Positions 11,401-24,186 are shown, numbered from the stretch's first letter. The stretch is DNA of 64,000 bases from Hemileia vastatrix (GCA_030280995.1 JASXTE010000002.1:23566183-23630182), one strand, 5' to 3'. Notes: a model not told the origin generated them from the letters alone. Program-made: numbers and translations.

Positions 11401-11693
11401 GACTTATACAGTTTGAGTGGTGTCTCCTCCCCCCTCATAGTAGTAGGACAGATTTTATGCACGGAAGCTGTAGCCATGTTCACAGCGCCTTTTTTCAGTT
11501 CTGGGGCAAAGTTCACTAATCATTACATTGTTCCCTAACCCCTCAACTCTCATATTTCTCAGGCCATCACAGCACCAAACTGTGTAAGGCACCTAAGTTG
11601 ACTTCCGCAGTTTTTTTTCTGTTGTGTTGATTCCCTTCACCATGACTATCTTCTAAAAAATTCTCTCATTACTCTCCTCAAATTACTCAAAAA

Positions 11694-14142
11694 TTGTCAA
11701 AAGCCTCCCCAAATTTCTCACCTCATACATGCACCTACCTGCCCTCATTACAAATTATGAATAGTGAAACAACAGAAAAATCCCCTACTAGTTCCCCATT
11801 TTTCTCCTTTTTTCAGCTTAATTTTCACAAATTCTTCTATGTCTTTTACACACTATTTAATGATCCCTCTACTAACATTTATGAAATCCTTATTTTTCAG
11901 GAGCCATTCTTCTCCCCTAACCACTTCTCTCCTGCCCTGGTCAGGCGATGGAACCTGATTTCTCCCCTTCATAACCCTTCCTATCCTCCCCCCTTCCCCA
12001 TTTGTTATTATTTTTATGTTAACAAAAAACTCACCATCCATCTATTCACCTCTTTACCTAGTCCCACACTCAAACTCACACTCATTCAAAATAATTTCAC
12101 TACATCTCCCCTAATCTGCGCTAATATTTATAATCCCCCTACCTCATTCTCAATCTCACATTTCATCACCCACACACTAAATCCTCTCAGCCACCTCCCA
12201 ATCCTTTTATTTGAAGAGTTGAACCTGAACCATGATCTATGGGCAGATTCAAATAAGCATCACTATAACCACTCAGTAGCCTCACTGTTTCTTGAATCTC
12301 TCACTGATCTAAACATAACCCTTATTTCCCAAGCAGGAATACCCACTTTCTGAAACTCCCAGAACTTATCCTTGTTAATTGACTTGGTGTTTCAAAATGA
12401 GAATGCTGTAGACAAGATTATTATTTGTGTTACAAACAGTGATGGATCTTATTCTCATCTTTCAGATCACAGAGCTATCTTCACAAGTATCCTCCCCTTT
12501 CCACTCCCCCCACCTCCTAAAAACCCCTTCAGGGACTGGAAAAATTTTGATGAGTCCTCTCTTCATAATGATTTAGCTTCCCTTTCCCCAATCCCCCTTC
12601 TCTCCTCTGCTTCCTCCATATACTTGGCTTCCAAGCAAGCCACTTCCTCTTTTATCAAACTAATTTAATCTTTTTTCCACTGAAGAAGCCCAGCTTTTTG
12701 TGTCACACATGGTGAAATTGTGTTATCTTGTATCCCCTCAAGAAGAACTGTTACCAAGCTCAATGTCACATGAGACTCTCCCCTGCCCTGTACCTTGTAG
12801 CTGAGTTCCTGTCAGCAAGAAAGGTTTTATGCACAAAGATTAAATACCTAAGCAAACAACACTGGTGCAATAAACTTGCATCTCTTAAACCTCACAACCT
12901 ATTCAAATCAGCTAAGTCCTCCTCTCACATCTCTGAAATGCGCTCTAACTCACCCCTCCTAAATGCTAATGACTCACTTTTAACTGACAATCTACTAAAT
13001 GCCTGTCTACTATTTGATGGGACCTCAGTAGTTTCTATTTCATGTGATCTCTTGGATGTCACCTCTCCCTCTCCTACCAAAATTCCTCCATCATCTCCCA
13101 TCACTATTCAGGAACTCACTACTGCTCTAATGAAAAAAAGAAAGGCAGGGAACCAGCACCTGATGGAATTTCCAATGCCCTACTACAATTTAATCCACAA
13201 GTGATTGCCTCCATACTCCCCCCCATCTTCCAAAAGTGCATAGATATAGGGCATTATCCAACCCCATGGAAAATTGCAAGAACTGTAATTATTCTTAAAC
13301 CAGGTTGCCCTGATTATTCTGTCCCAAGTGCATACTTCCCCATCATGCTCCTCAATACAATGGGCAAGCTGCTTGAGGCTATATTAACCAAGCAGCTTTC
13401 ATTCTACATTGAATCTACCCACTAACTTCCTGAAAATCATGATGGAGGCTGCCCATTTAGATGCACCTCTGATGCCCTCCTTCATTTGACCACCTGGACC
13501 AAGGATCAATGGAGGAAAGGTAATGTTGAAGGTGCCTTATCTCTAGATGTGAAATGGGCCTTTCCATCAGTGAATACGACTAGACTTTTGTATATACTAT
13601 GCTCACTCCCTATCCCCCTCAACCTAGTCTCACTGATAGATGACTTGTTGTTGGGGAGGAATACTAGTATTGCTTTCTCCTCATTTGAATCACCAGTTGT
13701 CTTCTTCCCTAAAGGACTCCTGCAAGGGTCTCCATTGTCACCATTACTTTACATAGTTTACAACACTGATTTACTATCTCTCCCATCACTCTCTCAGTAT
13801 TCACTTGCTCTAGGCTACCAAGATAATGTGGTATACCTATCTGCAAGTAGAGTTCTAGAGACGGTGGTCAAATCACTCTCACAACTAGGATCAGAAGCAG
13901 TTGTGTGGGACTCCAAGAATTCAACAGTCTTTGATTTCACTAAGAAAAAATGGATGTTACTCACCAAATTCAGACAGATCCTTTCTTCCCCTCCCTCCCT
14001 CTCATTCAATGGATGCCTTCTAGACTTCTCTCCCTCTCTGAAATGGCTTGGAACACTTATTGATCCCTCATTGTCATTCAATTTTAATGGAAACAGACTT
14101 ATTGCAGTTGGACTCCAAGTGTCAGTGTGTGCTAGTATCTAA
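11694..14142 (+). pseudogene. LINE ORF2, 5' part: endonuclease and reverse transcriptase (degenerate)
   Basis: The endonuclease region (11694-12668, one frame) shows FQLNFHK and a YEILIFQEP motif near the start, a weakened GDFN-type motif (FEELNLNHDLW) and SDHRAIF at 12466-12486; a TGA at 12351 replaces what is probably a Trp codon. A frame change follows near 12668, another region is at 12728-13204, and the RT fingers and palm at 13201-14119. RT motif A is LDVKWAFPSVN (about 13540), motif B is LLQGSPLSPLLY (about 13720), and motif C is degenerate YQDN instead of YxDD (about 13822). The last codons before 14119 run into the inserted LTR. Several frameshifts, stops and a damaged active site make this copy inactive. 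Confidence 0.8.
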
Positions 14143-16149
14143 GTATGATTTAATAGTAAATACTAATGGTCCTAATACTTATTGATAAATGATTTAGTGA
14201 TTACACCTCAGTGGAAGACTAATAAAATAGTTATTCTCAATATATGCTCACAATACTTAGATTTTTATGCATGCTAGTGGTGGAAAATAGATAAATAAAA
14301 TATAGTTATAGCTAATATAAAGAAAATATCAATTTATAAATGCTTTATAATATATTCATATATAATAATAATTGTATTATAATGTTTATTGGTGTTGTAG
14401 TAAGTGATTTATTGATTGAATGATGTCCAATAACCCGTCAAATCCTCCCTTACTTATACCAAAATCCACTGGAGTGCACAGACCTTCAATCCAGATGATG
14501 TCACTACTATCCCCAGAAATTAAAGCACTGTGAGGGCCCATAACCTCCCCATGGAGTCCACTTCAAGCTGTTTCAACACCCAGACCTCCAGTAAAGAGCC
14601 TCCATCACAATTAATGATACCACAGACCCATACCATAAGTAGAATAATCAGATAAAAGTGGATACCATAAAGAAATAGATAAAATAACTCATCCAAAGAG
14701 TATATAATGAAACCCAAAGCATATAAAGGAACCAAATTAACTGTCAAAGCCCCCAATAACATCCACAAGCATCCATATTAACCCAGTAATCATATCCTAA
14801 CCCATAAATCTGTGAAAATCTATCAAAGGAAGCAGATTAAGCTGTCTAAACTGGATATATGCACCTGAAAAGGGCTATATGCTTGTGTAGGTGTTGTGAG
14901 TCCACTTAATATGTCCATATGACCTAAAATAAGCAGAAAAATAAAGGTTATAGGCTATTAAGAGGTTAAAACCCACTTATAGACCTAAATATACATAATA
15001 TATGTCAGCCTAGGTATCCCCAGGACTGAGTAATTCTTATGTTTAAAATAAGATAACTTTAATTACATTAAGCTTATAACTTGAAAAAAAGTTAAAATAC
15101 TTATATATATGGTTATAATACATATATATATAATTATTACACTATTATACAACTTATAGTAGTTTAAATAGCTTATCCATAGCATAATAATACTTATTAA
15201 GGTGTTAATGGAGTTATAATATACTTATCTTAAGTGATATTAAGTAATTATAGACATACATAAGCTTATATGTATACATAAACCTCATATTCAGTGAAAT
15301 ATGTAGTTATATTATGTATATTTAGGTCCATAAGTGAGTTTTAACCTCTTAATAGCCTATAAACTTTATTTTTCTGCTTATTTTAGGTCATATGAACGTA
15401 TTCAGTGGATTCTCAATGCCTACACAAGCATATACACCTTTTTCAGGTGCATATATCCAGTTTGGACAACTTAATCTGCTTCCTTTGATGGATTTTCACA
15501 TATTTATGGGTTGGGATATCATTACTGGGTTAATATGGATTCTTGAAAAGTTAATTTGGTTCCTTTATATGCTTTGGGTTTCATTTTATACTCTCTGGAT
15601 GAGTTATTTTTACCTGTTTCTTTATGATATCCACTTTTATCTGTTTATTCTATTTATGGTATGGGTCTGTGGTATCATTAATTGTGATGGAGGGTCCTTA
15701 ATGGAGGTCTGGGTTTTGGAACTGCTTGAAGTGGACACCATGGGGAGGTGATGGGCCCTCACAGTGCTGTAATTGCCTGGGATAGAAGTGACATCATCTG
15801 GATTGAAGGTCTGTGCACTCCAGTGGATTTTGGAATAAGTAAGAGAGGATTTGATGGAATATTGGACATCACTTACTTACTACAAATCAAATAAACCTTT
15901 TAAAACAATTACTATCATATAAAAATATATTATAAAGCAGTTATAAATTGATATTATTTTTATATAAGCTATAACTATATTTTATTGATCTATTTTCCAC
16001 CACTAGCATGCATAAAAATCCAAGTATTATGAGTTTATATTGAGAATAACTAGTTTATTAGTCTTCCCCTGAGGTTTAATCACTAAATCATTTATCAATA
16101 AGTAGTAGGACCATTAATATTTACTATTAAATCATACTTAGATACTAAC

Positions 16150-17286
16150 TGTCGGTCAGTCGTCTAGAAGAGATAAGAAAAGAGGGAAGAAATGAGAGGA
16201 GGAGAAGGAGGAAAGGAGTATGGGTAATAAAAGAAATAAAATTTAATAAAATTATTTAATTTATTGAGAAAAGGCAACGATGAGTGAGCTGAGAAGAGAT
16301 AACAAATTGGTTTTTATAAATATTATTATTATTTAAGTAAGAGTTCTGCTCGGCAAACAATATAGTTACTATCAGACTTAAGGCAACCTTTAATTTGTTA
16401 TATAGACTTTTAATTAGAATTGTGTTACTAATAAAAAAAATATAAACGTAGTAAAATAGTTTTTAATTTGTTGAGTGTATAATAAGTGATAAGGCTACAG
16501 GGGATTATCCAAGGCCCTTTTATAGGCAATGGGTCCTCTGAAGCGCTACTATATCAGTAAATACAATGATTAGAAAGGAATAAAACAAACATATCAAAAG
16601 AGTAAATGAAACATAACAATATAGAGAAAAACATGAAACAAATAATTAAAAGCCCAATTAAGAATCCAATTTCCCCGCCATTAATCCCCAAATCAGTAAG
16701 TGACAATAGTGAATAACTAAACAAGATTGGAAACATAGGAACTATGAGAAATATAATTCCCAACAGATGGTACATTCTGATTAGAGGACATTTTAAGTGA
16801 AACAAAAAATAATTTGACACAACAAAACAAGCAATTAATCTCAATTTAGTCCAAATTAATTTATTTGTTTTTTCTAACACAATTAAGGGTCAAAAGAAGC
16901 GTCCTTAATAATTGTTTAGTATCATATGAGAGGTATTAGTTAATATATAAATTTAAGTAATTAATTTAAATATATTATAAATCAAATTTACACTTGTAAT
17001 TATAATATATGTTTTTTAATTAATTAAATATAAATTTATAATTATTAAATACATAAAAATGCGCCATTATTTGTAGAATATATTATATTATGCTCAATTT
17101 AATTGTATATAAAAATATATATAACCAATAAATTTAATGTAACATTTGTATATAATAAAATTCTTATATAATTTCATTATGCAATAAAATATTAAGTTAT
17201 ATTCATTAAATACAAGTCTTACCCACTCTTTAAGGTTTTATAATTTATATATCATTTACTGGACTCCTGGAATAGCCTGGCTGACA
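16150..17286 (-). repeat. 3' LTR of the chromovirus
   Basis: On the minus strand it begins TGTCAGCCAGGC and ends CTGACCGACA. It contains a hydrophobic open frame (16554-16880) identical to that in the 5' LTR. Confidence 0.95.
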
Positions 17287-17298
17287 CTCCCTCACTCC
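17287..17298 (-). promoter_or_regulatory. Polypurine tract
   Basis: GGAGTGAGGGAG on the minus strand directly abuts the 3' LTR, the usual site for plus-strand priming. Confidence 0.7.
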
Positions 17299-17324
17299 AA
17301 AAAAAAAACAATAAAAAAAAAATG

Positions 17325-20300
17325 CTAAGATTTTTTCTTTTTGTATTTTTTCAACAGAGCAGGCAGATTTGAAATTTCTTTGCCAGGTATCCATGCATCA
17401 TGTTCAGATGATTTGTTCTTATATCTCAATAAATATTCAGTACCTCTTTCAGAAGTGATAATTCTATCATTGAGAATTTTATCAATTTCTGCTGTTTCTG
17501 TGACTTCCTGAGGTTTCTTCTTAGGTCTTCCTCTTCTTTTTGGAAATAAGTCACTGTTGGAAGTATAAGGTTTAAGCAAAGAAATGGGAAAGACAGGATG
17601 TTTCCTATCATATGGAGAATACAATACAACTTCTACTGCATTATCACCAACCATTCTTTTAACAACAAATGGTCCTACAAAAGGATCTTTTAATTTGTGG
17701 TTACCTTGTAAATTGAAATGGACAGTAGAGATCAACACTTCATCACCCTTGTTAAATGTGTATTCTTTATGGGATTTATCCCATCTTTTCTTTTCATATT
17801 CAAATGCTTTATCAATACAACTCTGAGCATGTTTTCTGCATAGCTGTTGCATTTGCATAAAAGATTTTACACCAGGGTGTAGTTCCAACTTAGGTAATTT
17901 ATTATTGAGAATCTGAGCAGGAGTGTTTGGGACATAACCTAACCAAAGCTCAAAAGGCTTTTTCTCAGTGACAGAATGAACAGTGCTATTATATGCAAAT
18001 TCAAGACCAGGCAAAAGAGTGACCCAATCATGAGTAAATCTGTCATTGTCTTTATATTCTAAACCAAAGGCACAATACCTTCTAATCATATCTTCCAGAG
18101 TTTGAATCATTCTTTCAGCTAGACCATCAGTCTGAGGATGGTGAGCTGTAGACAATTTTAACTCACAGCCACAAATATCCATCAAAGAGGTCCAAAACTC
18201 AGAAGTGAATTTTGGATCCCTATCAGAGATAATGGCTTTTGGAAAACCAATCATATTAAACATGTAAGACCACCATAAGAAAGCTAATTCTTTGGTGGAT
18301 ACATCTTTGTGGGTTGGAATAAATTTGCACATTTTTGTGAATCTATCAACTATTACCCAACAAGAGTTAAAGCTGTCTTTACCTGCAACAGGAAGACCAG
18401 TGACAAAATCCATATTAATGATTTGCCAGGGAGCACTAGGTGCTTCAATATGTTGTAATAACCCTGCTCTCTTACCTGTTAACCTTTTAGATTTTTGGCA
18501 GGAATCACAAGATTCAACATATAATTTTGTGTCTTCAGACATATTAGCCCACCATGCAGTGTTTTTGATTCTAATCAATGTTTTTTCAAGATCAAAATGA
18601 CCAGCTAATATGTCATCATGACAAAGTTTGAGGATAGTTTCTTTCATTGAAGGAGGAATAACAATTACATTGGTAAGCTTCCTTCTATAATAAATATAAC
18701 CATCTTCAATAGAAAACTTTCCTTTATTTAAAGCATTTTGGTATTTTGCAGGAAGAGTTTTTATTAATGCTTGAATTGAAGCATTCTTAGGATCATTCAA
18801 AATAGTAACTAATTTATTTAAGTCAGAATCTTTATCATATGAATCCAGTATTAACTGTAATAACTCTTCTTCCATATCAACTATAAATATACCATGTATA
18901 TGAACAGTGTCATCCTCAGGTACATAAGCAGGATTGGAGTCATTATTTGGCAGAGGCAATCTGGAGAGCATATCGACATTAGAGTGAACATTTCCAGCTC
19001 TGTGGATAATAGTCATCCTTCCTCTGTATTCCTGAACAGCAAGTTGCCACCTGAACATATGTCTGTTAGGTGTTTTGAGGTTTAAGAGAGATTTCACAGC
19101 ACTACAGTCAGTTACCAACTCAAATTTTTGGTCATCCAAGTAGTAATGAAGTTTCTCAAGAGCCCAAACAACTGCTAAGCACTCCAATTGAGTGGCACCA
19201 TATTTCAATTCACTATTTCTTAAGGTTCTTGAAATATAACAAATTACAACCTCTGAGGATTTATCATTAATAATTTGCTTTTGGTGAAGGGCAGCACCCA
19301 GACCAATAAAGCTAGCATCTGTATAAAGTACAAATGGCTTGTTAAAATCTGGGAGAGCCAATATAGGGGCTGTCATTAAGCAATTTTTCAATGTATTAAA
19401 AGCTCTCTGACAGTCATCATTCCAGAGAAAAGCAACATCTTTTCTGGTTAGTTTTGTAAGAGGCAAGGCTATGACCTGATAATTTTTAATATATTGTCTA
19501 TAATAGCCACACATACCCAAAAAACTTTGGATTTCTCTTACAGAAGTTGGTGCTTTAACATTTTGAATGGCAGCAACTTTATTATGGTCTACACAAATTT
19601 GTAAGCCTGACACAACATGGCCAAGGACTTTCAAAGATTGAAAACCAAATTTACACTTTTTTAAAGATAAGGTCATATTGATTTCATCCATTTTTTGGAA
19701 AACTCTATTCAAGTGAATCATATGTTCATCAAAAGTTTTAGAAAAAACAATAATATCATCAATATAAACCATGAGCCAACCTTCAATAATTTCTTGATGG
19801 AAAGTGTTATCCATGACTTTCTGGAAAACTGAAGGAGCATTTTTAGGGCCAAATGGCATCCTAACATACTTATATATTCCCATATGAGTAGCAATAAGCA
19901 AAAAATTTTGAGAATTTTTCTCAACTGGAACTTGATGATAGCCTTTATTACCATCCAGACAACTAATAAATTTTGCACCTTGCAAGGTAGCATGTATTGA
20001 ATTAATTCTGGGTAAAGGATAAATATCATCAACAGTATAAGTATTTAAAGCTCTGTAATCTCCACATAATCTAGCTTTATCTTTTTCATATGAAATCAAG
20101 ACTGGGGAGATGACACAATATTTAGGGGTGACATTCACTTTCTCAATGATATTCATTTTCAATAATGTTTCAATATTATTTTCAATATCTTTTCTTTTTG
20201 ATGGAGAAGCAGGATATGGTTTTTTCTTAAGGGAAGGAGGAATATCACTCAAATTACAGGATAAGGTAATTATCATCTCTTCCTGAACAATTTCCAAGAC

Positions 20301-23300
20301 ATGAGAACCATGAGCAAAAGCCATAGGGAAAGAGGTAATAGAGGCAACAATAGAATCCTTTTGTTCATTAGTCAAATGATCACCAAAAGAAGCGGTATTT
20401 ATTTCATGTAATAAATCATCCATTTCAGTTGTTGTTCTACCTTTACATTGGGTCAGTGAGTTACAAGATTTCAAAAAATTCCCAGAAGGTTTAGGAGAAG
20501 AAATTTTGAATTTTCTTTTCCCATTCATTCCTAAGGTAAAGCAATTATTTGCTGGGTCCAGTTTCACACCAAACATGGTTAAAATATCATTTCCCATAAT
20601 AAACCAATTGCTCAAATTATCATTTTTCATGACAACAAACTCACAAATAGCTCTGACAAAACCACCATTATATTTGAAGAATACAGAGGTTTTGTATTTG
20701 CCAATAGGAAATAAGGTAGAACCATACCCTCTCCATTTTTCAGAAGTTATAGGCAATAATTTACTCAAATATTCCTTATCCACTGAAGCCAAAGCTTTTT
20801 CAGATACTACACTTCCTCCAGCACCAGAATCAAGAACTACATCAACATTTTTACCATTAATGATAACAGGTGCTTTTAAAGGGGATATAGGAATAGAATT
20901 GTTAGTAATATCTTTAATTATCTCAGCATTTTCTACTGAAGATAAATTCAATACACAATCTTCTGATACATTATTTAAATAATGGACATCATGTTCCAAC
21001 ATTAAAACATCTTTAACAGATTCATTGTCATAGGAGATATTACTTTCACAGTCACTGGAAGAATTATTGACATCAAGTTCAATTTCATCAGTGTCTTCAT
21101 TTTGTTCAACAAGATGAATTTTCTTGTCACAAACATGACCCTTCTGCCACGGTTTGTTACATTTATAACAAGTATTTGTTGCATATTTTTTAGGTGCAAC
21201 TGGGGCAGAGGGTTTACCAGATTTTTCTGGGAGCTTTATGGAAGGTTTATTCTGATCATTATAAGATTTACTAAGGTAATTCTTTGGTTCATATCTATGG
21301 TTGAGTAGTACTTCATTACAGATATTAATGAAAGAAGAATTTTCCCTTACATGCTCAGTTCTAGCAACAATCAAATCCCTAAGAGAATTTGGTAATTTAT
21401 ACAAGATTTTATCTCTCCAAATATCATAATCCATCTTTGGATCAATTGCTCTAAGGATTTTAGTTAATTTCATCAGAAAAACAATGGGCTTTTCAACAGA
21501 GGAGGATACATATCTAGTATTCTCATACAGTCTTTGCTGAGCTAACCTGAATTTTGAACCACCAAACTGATTCTCAATCAAGGATTTCCAATCATTCCAT
21601 GTATAATGATTGTTATCTAAGAGGACAGATTCATACCACATCAAGGCTACATTGGAAAATAAAGAAATTAGCTTAGAAACAATCTCCTCATCAAGTAGTT
21701 TATAAGATCTTTTTAAATTATCAATTCTCTGGATAAAGTGTTGCCAATCAGAGGAAGAATCACCATCAAAGGTAGGATATTGGTCTAACTTAGGCCAATT
21801 TTTCTGACTACTGGGATGGTCCACTTTTTGGTTTGAATTATTCATTATTAATAATTCCTGAAGTTTAGCCAGGTGTTCATAAATTTCATTATTTACAGAA
21901 ACAGCTGGTGCATGACCATCACAAGATTTTTTGCTAGTAGCAAAAGATTTTACAGACTCATTGTCAGTTTGTTTAATGGTTGAAATATGAGGAAGAAAGG
22001 ATGAACTTTGTTCAGGTTTTTTCCCTTTATTTTTATGCAGCTTATTTGCAGAAATCTCATTTAATTCATTATTGATGGTTAAGGTTGAGAAATTTTCCTG
22101 TAGGTCAGACACATAGTTTCTTATTCTTGGAATTTCAGACATCTGGTCATTTACTTTTGCAAGAGATAGAACATTTCTGTCCTCAGAAACTGAGTGCTTG
22201 GTACTTAGTGCATGGAAATCATTTTTTAGCTTCTTAAACTCATTTTGCAGAGATTTTATTTCATTTTTGAATGAATAATTTTCTTCAATAAGGGGTTTCA
22301 GTTCACTCAAGGTCTTATGTAGACTGATATTTCTATCTGAGATAGCTCTATGGTCACTTCTTATTTGTTTTTGTTGACTAAGAACAATATTCAAGGTTTC
22401 TTTGATTTTTAAATAAGCTGTATCTTGTACAGAAGAACTCACTTTACATTGCAAGTGTAAATTATTTAATCTATCATTTTCATGGATTAACACATCTCTC
22501 ACATGTTTGTCTTTCACAATATTAAAATCAAGGGTATCTTTCAATATTTCCTCAGAAGTTTTTTCAATTAAGGTATAGATTTCAGGGGGAACAGAATCAT
22601 TTTTAATTGCAAGAGAAGGATTAATTAAAGATGTAGAAGTTAAATGTAAAGGTTCATCAAATGACAATTTGCTAATTACATCAATAGGGCTACTAGTTAC
22701 AGGAAGCTGTCTTTTAACAGGTTTAACTGTTCTTTCACCATGTTCAATAATATTACCTACAGAAGAAGATTTATTAGAAAACATACCCAAGTGACTATCA
22801 ACCAAATTACTTACCATGGCAGAGGAGGAAACTTCCCCTGGGACTGGGTTTGGGATTGTGCTTGGGCCTTCTTTCTCCTGCTTTGTTGGTAGGGATGAGG
22901 AGGTGGATGGAAATTGGGTGTTCTGGATGGGCCAGGCTGATGATGAGGAGGGTGTTGCACATTCTGTTGGTAGTGACTCATTAGATAATCCCATTTCCAT
23001 TGCTCTACTTCCATAGTATTTGGATTTTGGATGGTTGAGCTGGGTGGCTGTGAAGGTTGAGCCTGAAATTGAAGCTGATTGGGAGGCAATTGAGGAGGGG
23101 CCTGGGCCTGAATCTGGTTCCTGAGTTCTTGGACCTGATCCCACAATGTGTCTACCTTTGCTTTGTACGTCATATTTTCTGTCTTCAACTCTTTTATATG
23201 ACTGGATAGGTTGCTGATTTGTTGTGGCAGAGGAAGCTTTTTTATTTTGAAGCCTTTTGGAAGACCTTCTTGAGGCACTAGAGGCTTTACTTCCTTCTGT

Positions 23301-23492
23301 GGTACTGGGGGAAGGGGGTTTGGTTTGTTTGCATTTCCTGTCATTTCCACATCCTGCAGTATGTGAATTCTTTGTGTTAGCATTAAATTTTTTATGACCA
23401 ACTTTAGAAGAACTTACAGTGTCAGCATCATAGTCAATTTCTATCTCATCCACTTGCATGTTATCCATTTTTTCTGCCAAATTGTTGGACAT
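17325..23492 (-). CDS. Gag-Pol polyprotein of Ty3/gypsy chromovirus
   Basis: A single frame of 2055 residues without stop or frameshift. Residues 1-300 are Ser/Pro-rich and disordered; 310-500 are coiled-coil-like; the Gag core is about 570-720 (TWNDWKSLIENQFGG). A zinc knuckle follows near 774-788 (CYKCNKPWQKGHVC, unusual spacing). The aspartic protease has VVLDSGAGGS near 885-895. RT spans about 1060-1290 with LCGDYRALN and YIDD near 1243; RNase H has VLYTDASF near 1391 and TQLECLAVVWAL. Integrase has an HHCC finger (GHF...CDSCQKSK, about 1620-1665) and the catalytic triad Asp near 1697, Asp near 1758 and Glu near 1793, a spacing of about 35. Residues 2003-2055 form a chromodomain-like tail (YLLRYKNKSSEHDAWIPG), which in this clade targets integration to marked chromatin. 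All key residues are present. Gag and Pol are fused in one frame. Confidence 0.95.
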   Translation of the reverse strand: MSNNLAEKMDNMQVDEIEIDYDADTVSSSKVGHKKFNANTKNSHTAGCGNDRKCKQTKPPSPSTTEGSKASSASRRSSKRLQNKKASSATTNQQPIQSYKRVEDRKYDVQSKGRHIVGSGPRTQEPDSGPGPSSIASQSASISGSTFTATQLNHPKSKYYGSRAMEMGLSNESLPTECATPSSSSAWPIQNTQFPSTSSSLPTKQEKEGPSTIPNPVPGEVSSSAMVSNLVDSHLGMFSNKSSSVGNIIEHGERTVKPVKRQLPVTSSPIDVISKLSFDEPLHLTSTSLINPSLAIKNDSVPPEIYTLIEKTSEEILKDTLDFNIVKDKHVRDVLIHENDRLNNLHLQCKVSSSVQDTAYLKIKETLNIVLSQQKQIRSDHRAISDRNISLHKTLSELKPLIEENYSFKNEIKSLQNEFKKLKNDFHALSTKHSVSEDRNVLSLAKVNDQMSEIPRIRNYVSDLQENFSTLTINNELNEISANKLHKNKGKKPEQSSSFLPHISTIKQTDNESVKSFATSKKSCDGHAPAVSVNNEIYEHLAKLQELLIMNNSNQKVDHPSSQKNWPKLDQYPTFDGDSSSDWQHFIQRIDNLKRSYKLLDEEIVSKLISLFSNVALMWYESVLLDNNHYTWNDWKSLIENQFGGSKFRLAQQRLYENTRYVSSSVEKPIVFLMKLTKILRAIDPKMDYDIWRDKILYKLPNSLRDLIVARTEHVRENSSFINICNEVLLNHRYEPKNYLSKSYNDQNKPSIKLPEKSGKPSAPVAPKKYATNTCYKCNKPWQKGHVCDKKIHLVEQNEDTDEIELDVNNSSSDCESNISYDNESVKDVLMLEHDVHYLNNVSEDCVLNLSSVENAEIIKDITNNSIPISPLKAPVIINGKNVDVVLDSGAGGSVVSEKALASVDKEYLSKLLPITSEKWRGYGSTLFPIGKYKTSVFFKYNGGFVRAICEFVVMKNDNLSNWFIMGNDILTMFGVKLDPANNCFTLGMNGKRKFKISSPKPSGNFLKSCNSLTQCKGRTTTEMDDLLHEINTASFGDHLTNEQKDSIVASITSFPMAFAHGSHVLEIVQEEMIITLSCNLSDIPPSLKKKPYPASPSKRKDIENNIETLLKMNIIEKVNVTPKYCVISPVLISYEKDKARLCGDYRALNTYTVDDIYPLPRINSIHATLQGAKFISCLDGNKGYHQVPVEKNSQNFLLIATHMGIYKYVRMPFGPKNAPSVFQKVMDNTFHQEIIEGWLMVYIDDIIVFSKTFDEHMIHLNRVFQKMDEINMTLSLKKCKFGFQSLKVLGHVVSGLQICVDHNKVAAIQNVKAPTSVREIQSFLGMCGYYRQYIKNYQVIALPLTKLTRKDVAFLWNDDCQRAFNTLKNCLMTAPILALPDFNKPFVLYTDASFIGLGAALHQKQIINDKSSEVVICYISRTLRNSELKYGATQLECLAVVWALEKLHYYLDDQKFELVTDCSAVKSLLNLKTPNRHMFRWQLAVQEYRGRMTIIHRAGNVHSNVDMLSRLPLPNNDSNPAYVPEDDTVHIHGIFIVDMEEELLQLILDSYDKDSDLNKLVTILNDPKNASIQALIKTLPAKYQNALNKGKFSIEDGYIYYRRKLTNVIVIPPSMKETILKLCHDDILAGHFDLEKTLIRIKNTAWWANMSEDTKLYVESCDSCQKSKRLTGKRAGLLQHIEAPSAPWQIINMDFVTGLPVAGKDSFNSCWVIVDRFTKMCKFIPTHKDVSTKELAFLWWSYMFNMIGFPKAIISDRDPKFTSEFWTSLMDICGCELKLSTAHHPQTDGLAERMIQTLEDMIRRYCAFGLEYKDNDRFTHDWVTLLPGLEFAYNSTVHSVTEKKPFELWLGYVPNTPAQILNNKLPKLELHPGVKSFMQMQQLCRKHAQSCIDKAFEYEKKRWDKSHKEYTFNKGDEVLISTVHFNLQGNHKLKDPFVGPFVVKRMVGDNAVEVVLYSPYDRKHPVFPISLLKPYTSNSDLFPKRRGRPKKKPQEVTETAEIDKILNDRIITSERGTEYLLRYKNKSSEHDAWIPGKEISNLPALLKKYKKKKS
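22811..23401 (-). other. 196-codon ORF overlapping gag in another frame
   Basis: Within the disordered 5' part of gag, a second minus-strand frame is open for 196 codons. Unlike most overlapping frames its product looks protein-like: a five-heptad coiled coil (LSSHIKELKTENM then VDTLWDQVQELRNQI) followed by a Pro/Gln-rich tail. Local GC content is higher than in the rest of gag. Either this is dual coding, or a coiled-coil gene segment was inserted here and happens to be open in the gag frame. Confidence 0.4.
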
Positions 23493-23638
23493 ACTAGTGG
23501 GAAGATTTATATTTTACTTTGTACTTTATAAAAAAATAATCAAAGTTAGTCAATAATTGCTCCAAATAATATAAAAAAATTTTTTAATTAATTAAATTAT
23601 AGAAAAAATAATTTTCAATATAAAGTAATAATTAAAAA

Positions 23639-23676
<38 letters not shown>

Positions 23677-24186
23677 TGGATTGCAAGGTTAAATTGGGAA
23701 TAACAAGTAAGTTAATTCAACCAATTAATTACCAATATTAAATATGGCAATATATTGGGACTAAGCACAATGTACTTTTAAGTCAATTAAAATTAACAAT
23801 AATTAATAATAAAAAAAAATTAAATTAATAATTCAATTTGTATTAATAATAATGTCAATTCTTCTAGGACTAAGAGGATTTAACACTCTATAATGGTCAA
23901 CTAGGAAAAAAAAATTTTAAAAATTGAACACTTACACTCAGTGAATCAGCAATTAAGCCACAATCACTGTTATTGCAATAAAAATATAGTAATATGAGTG
24001 AGAGGCGCAAAGGTGAACTTACTATAGTGATCGAAAAATCACTTCAAAATAATATAAAAATTAATATTATATAAACCTAAGATGTCGAACCCAAGTTCGA
24101 AACACAGTCGCGGCAAAAGTTTCGTTTTGCTAGGTGGTCCGTGCGTTTTGTCGTTCGTCGCCAGGCTCGATCGTCGTCGTCATTTG
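23493..24186 (-). other. Chromovirus 5' leader
   Basis: About 700 bases between the primer binding site and the gag start. It contains a 23-base T-run (23648-23670) and a short GC-rich stretch at 24080-24180 with CGTCGTCGT. No gene seen. Confidence 0.5.

Noticed and set aside
14120..16149. A 2-kb DNA transposon with very long inverted arms
   Set aside because: The arms are two copies of one solo LTR in opposite orientation; the target duplications and the matching segment at 25343-25664 explain the palindrome fully.
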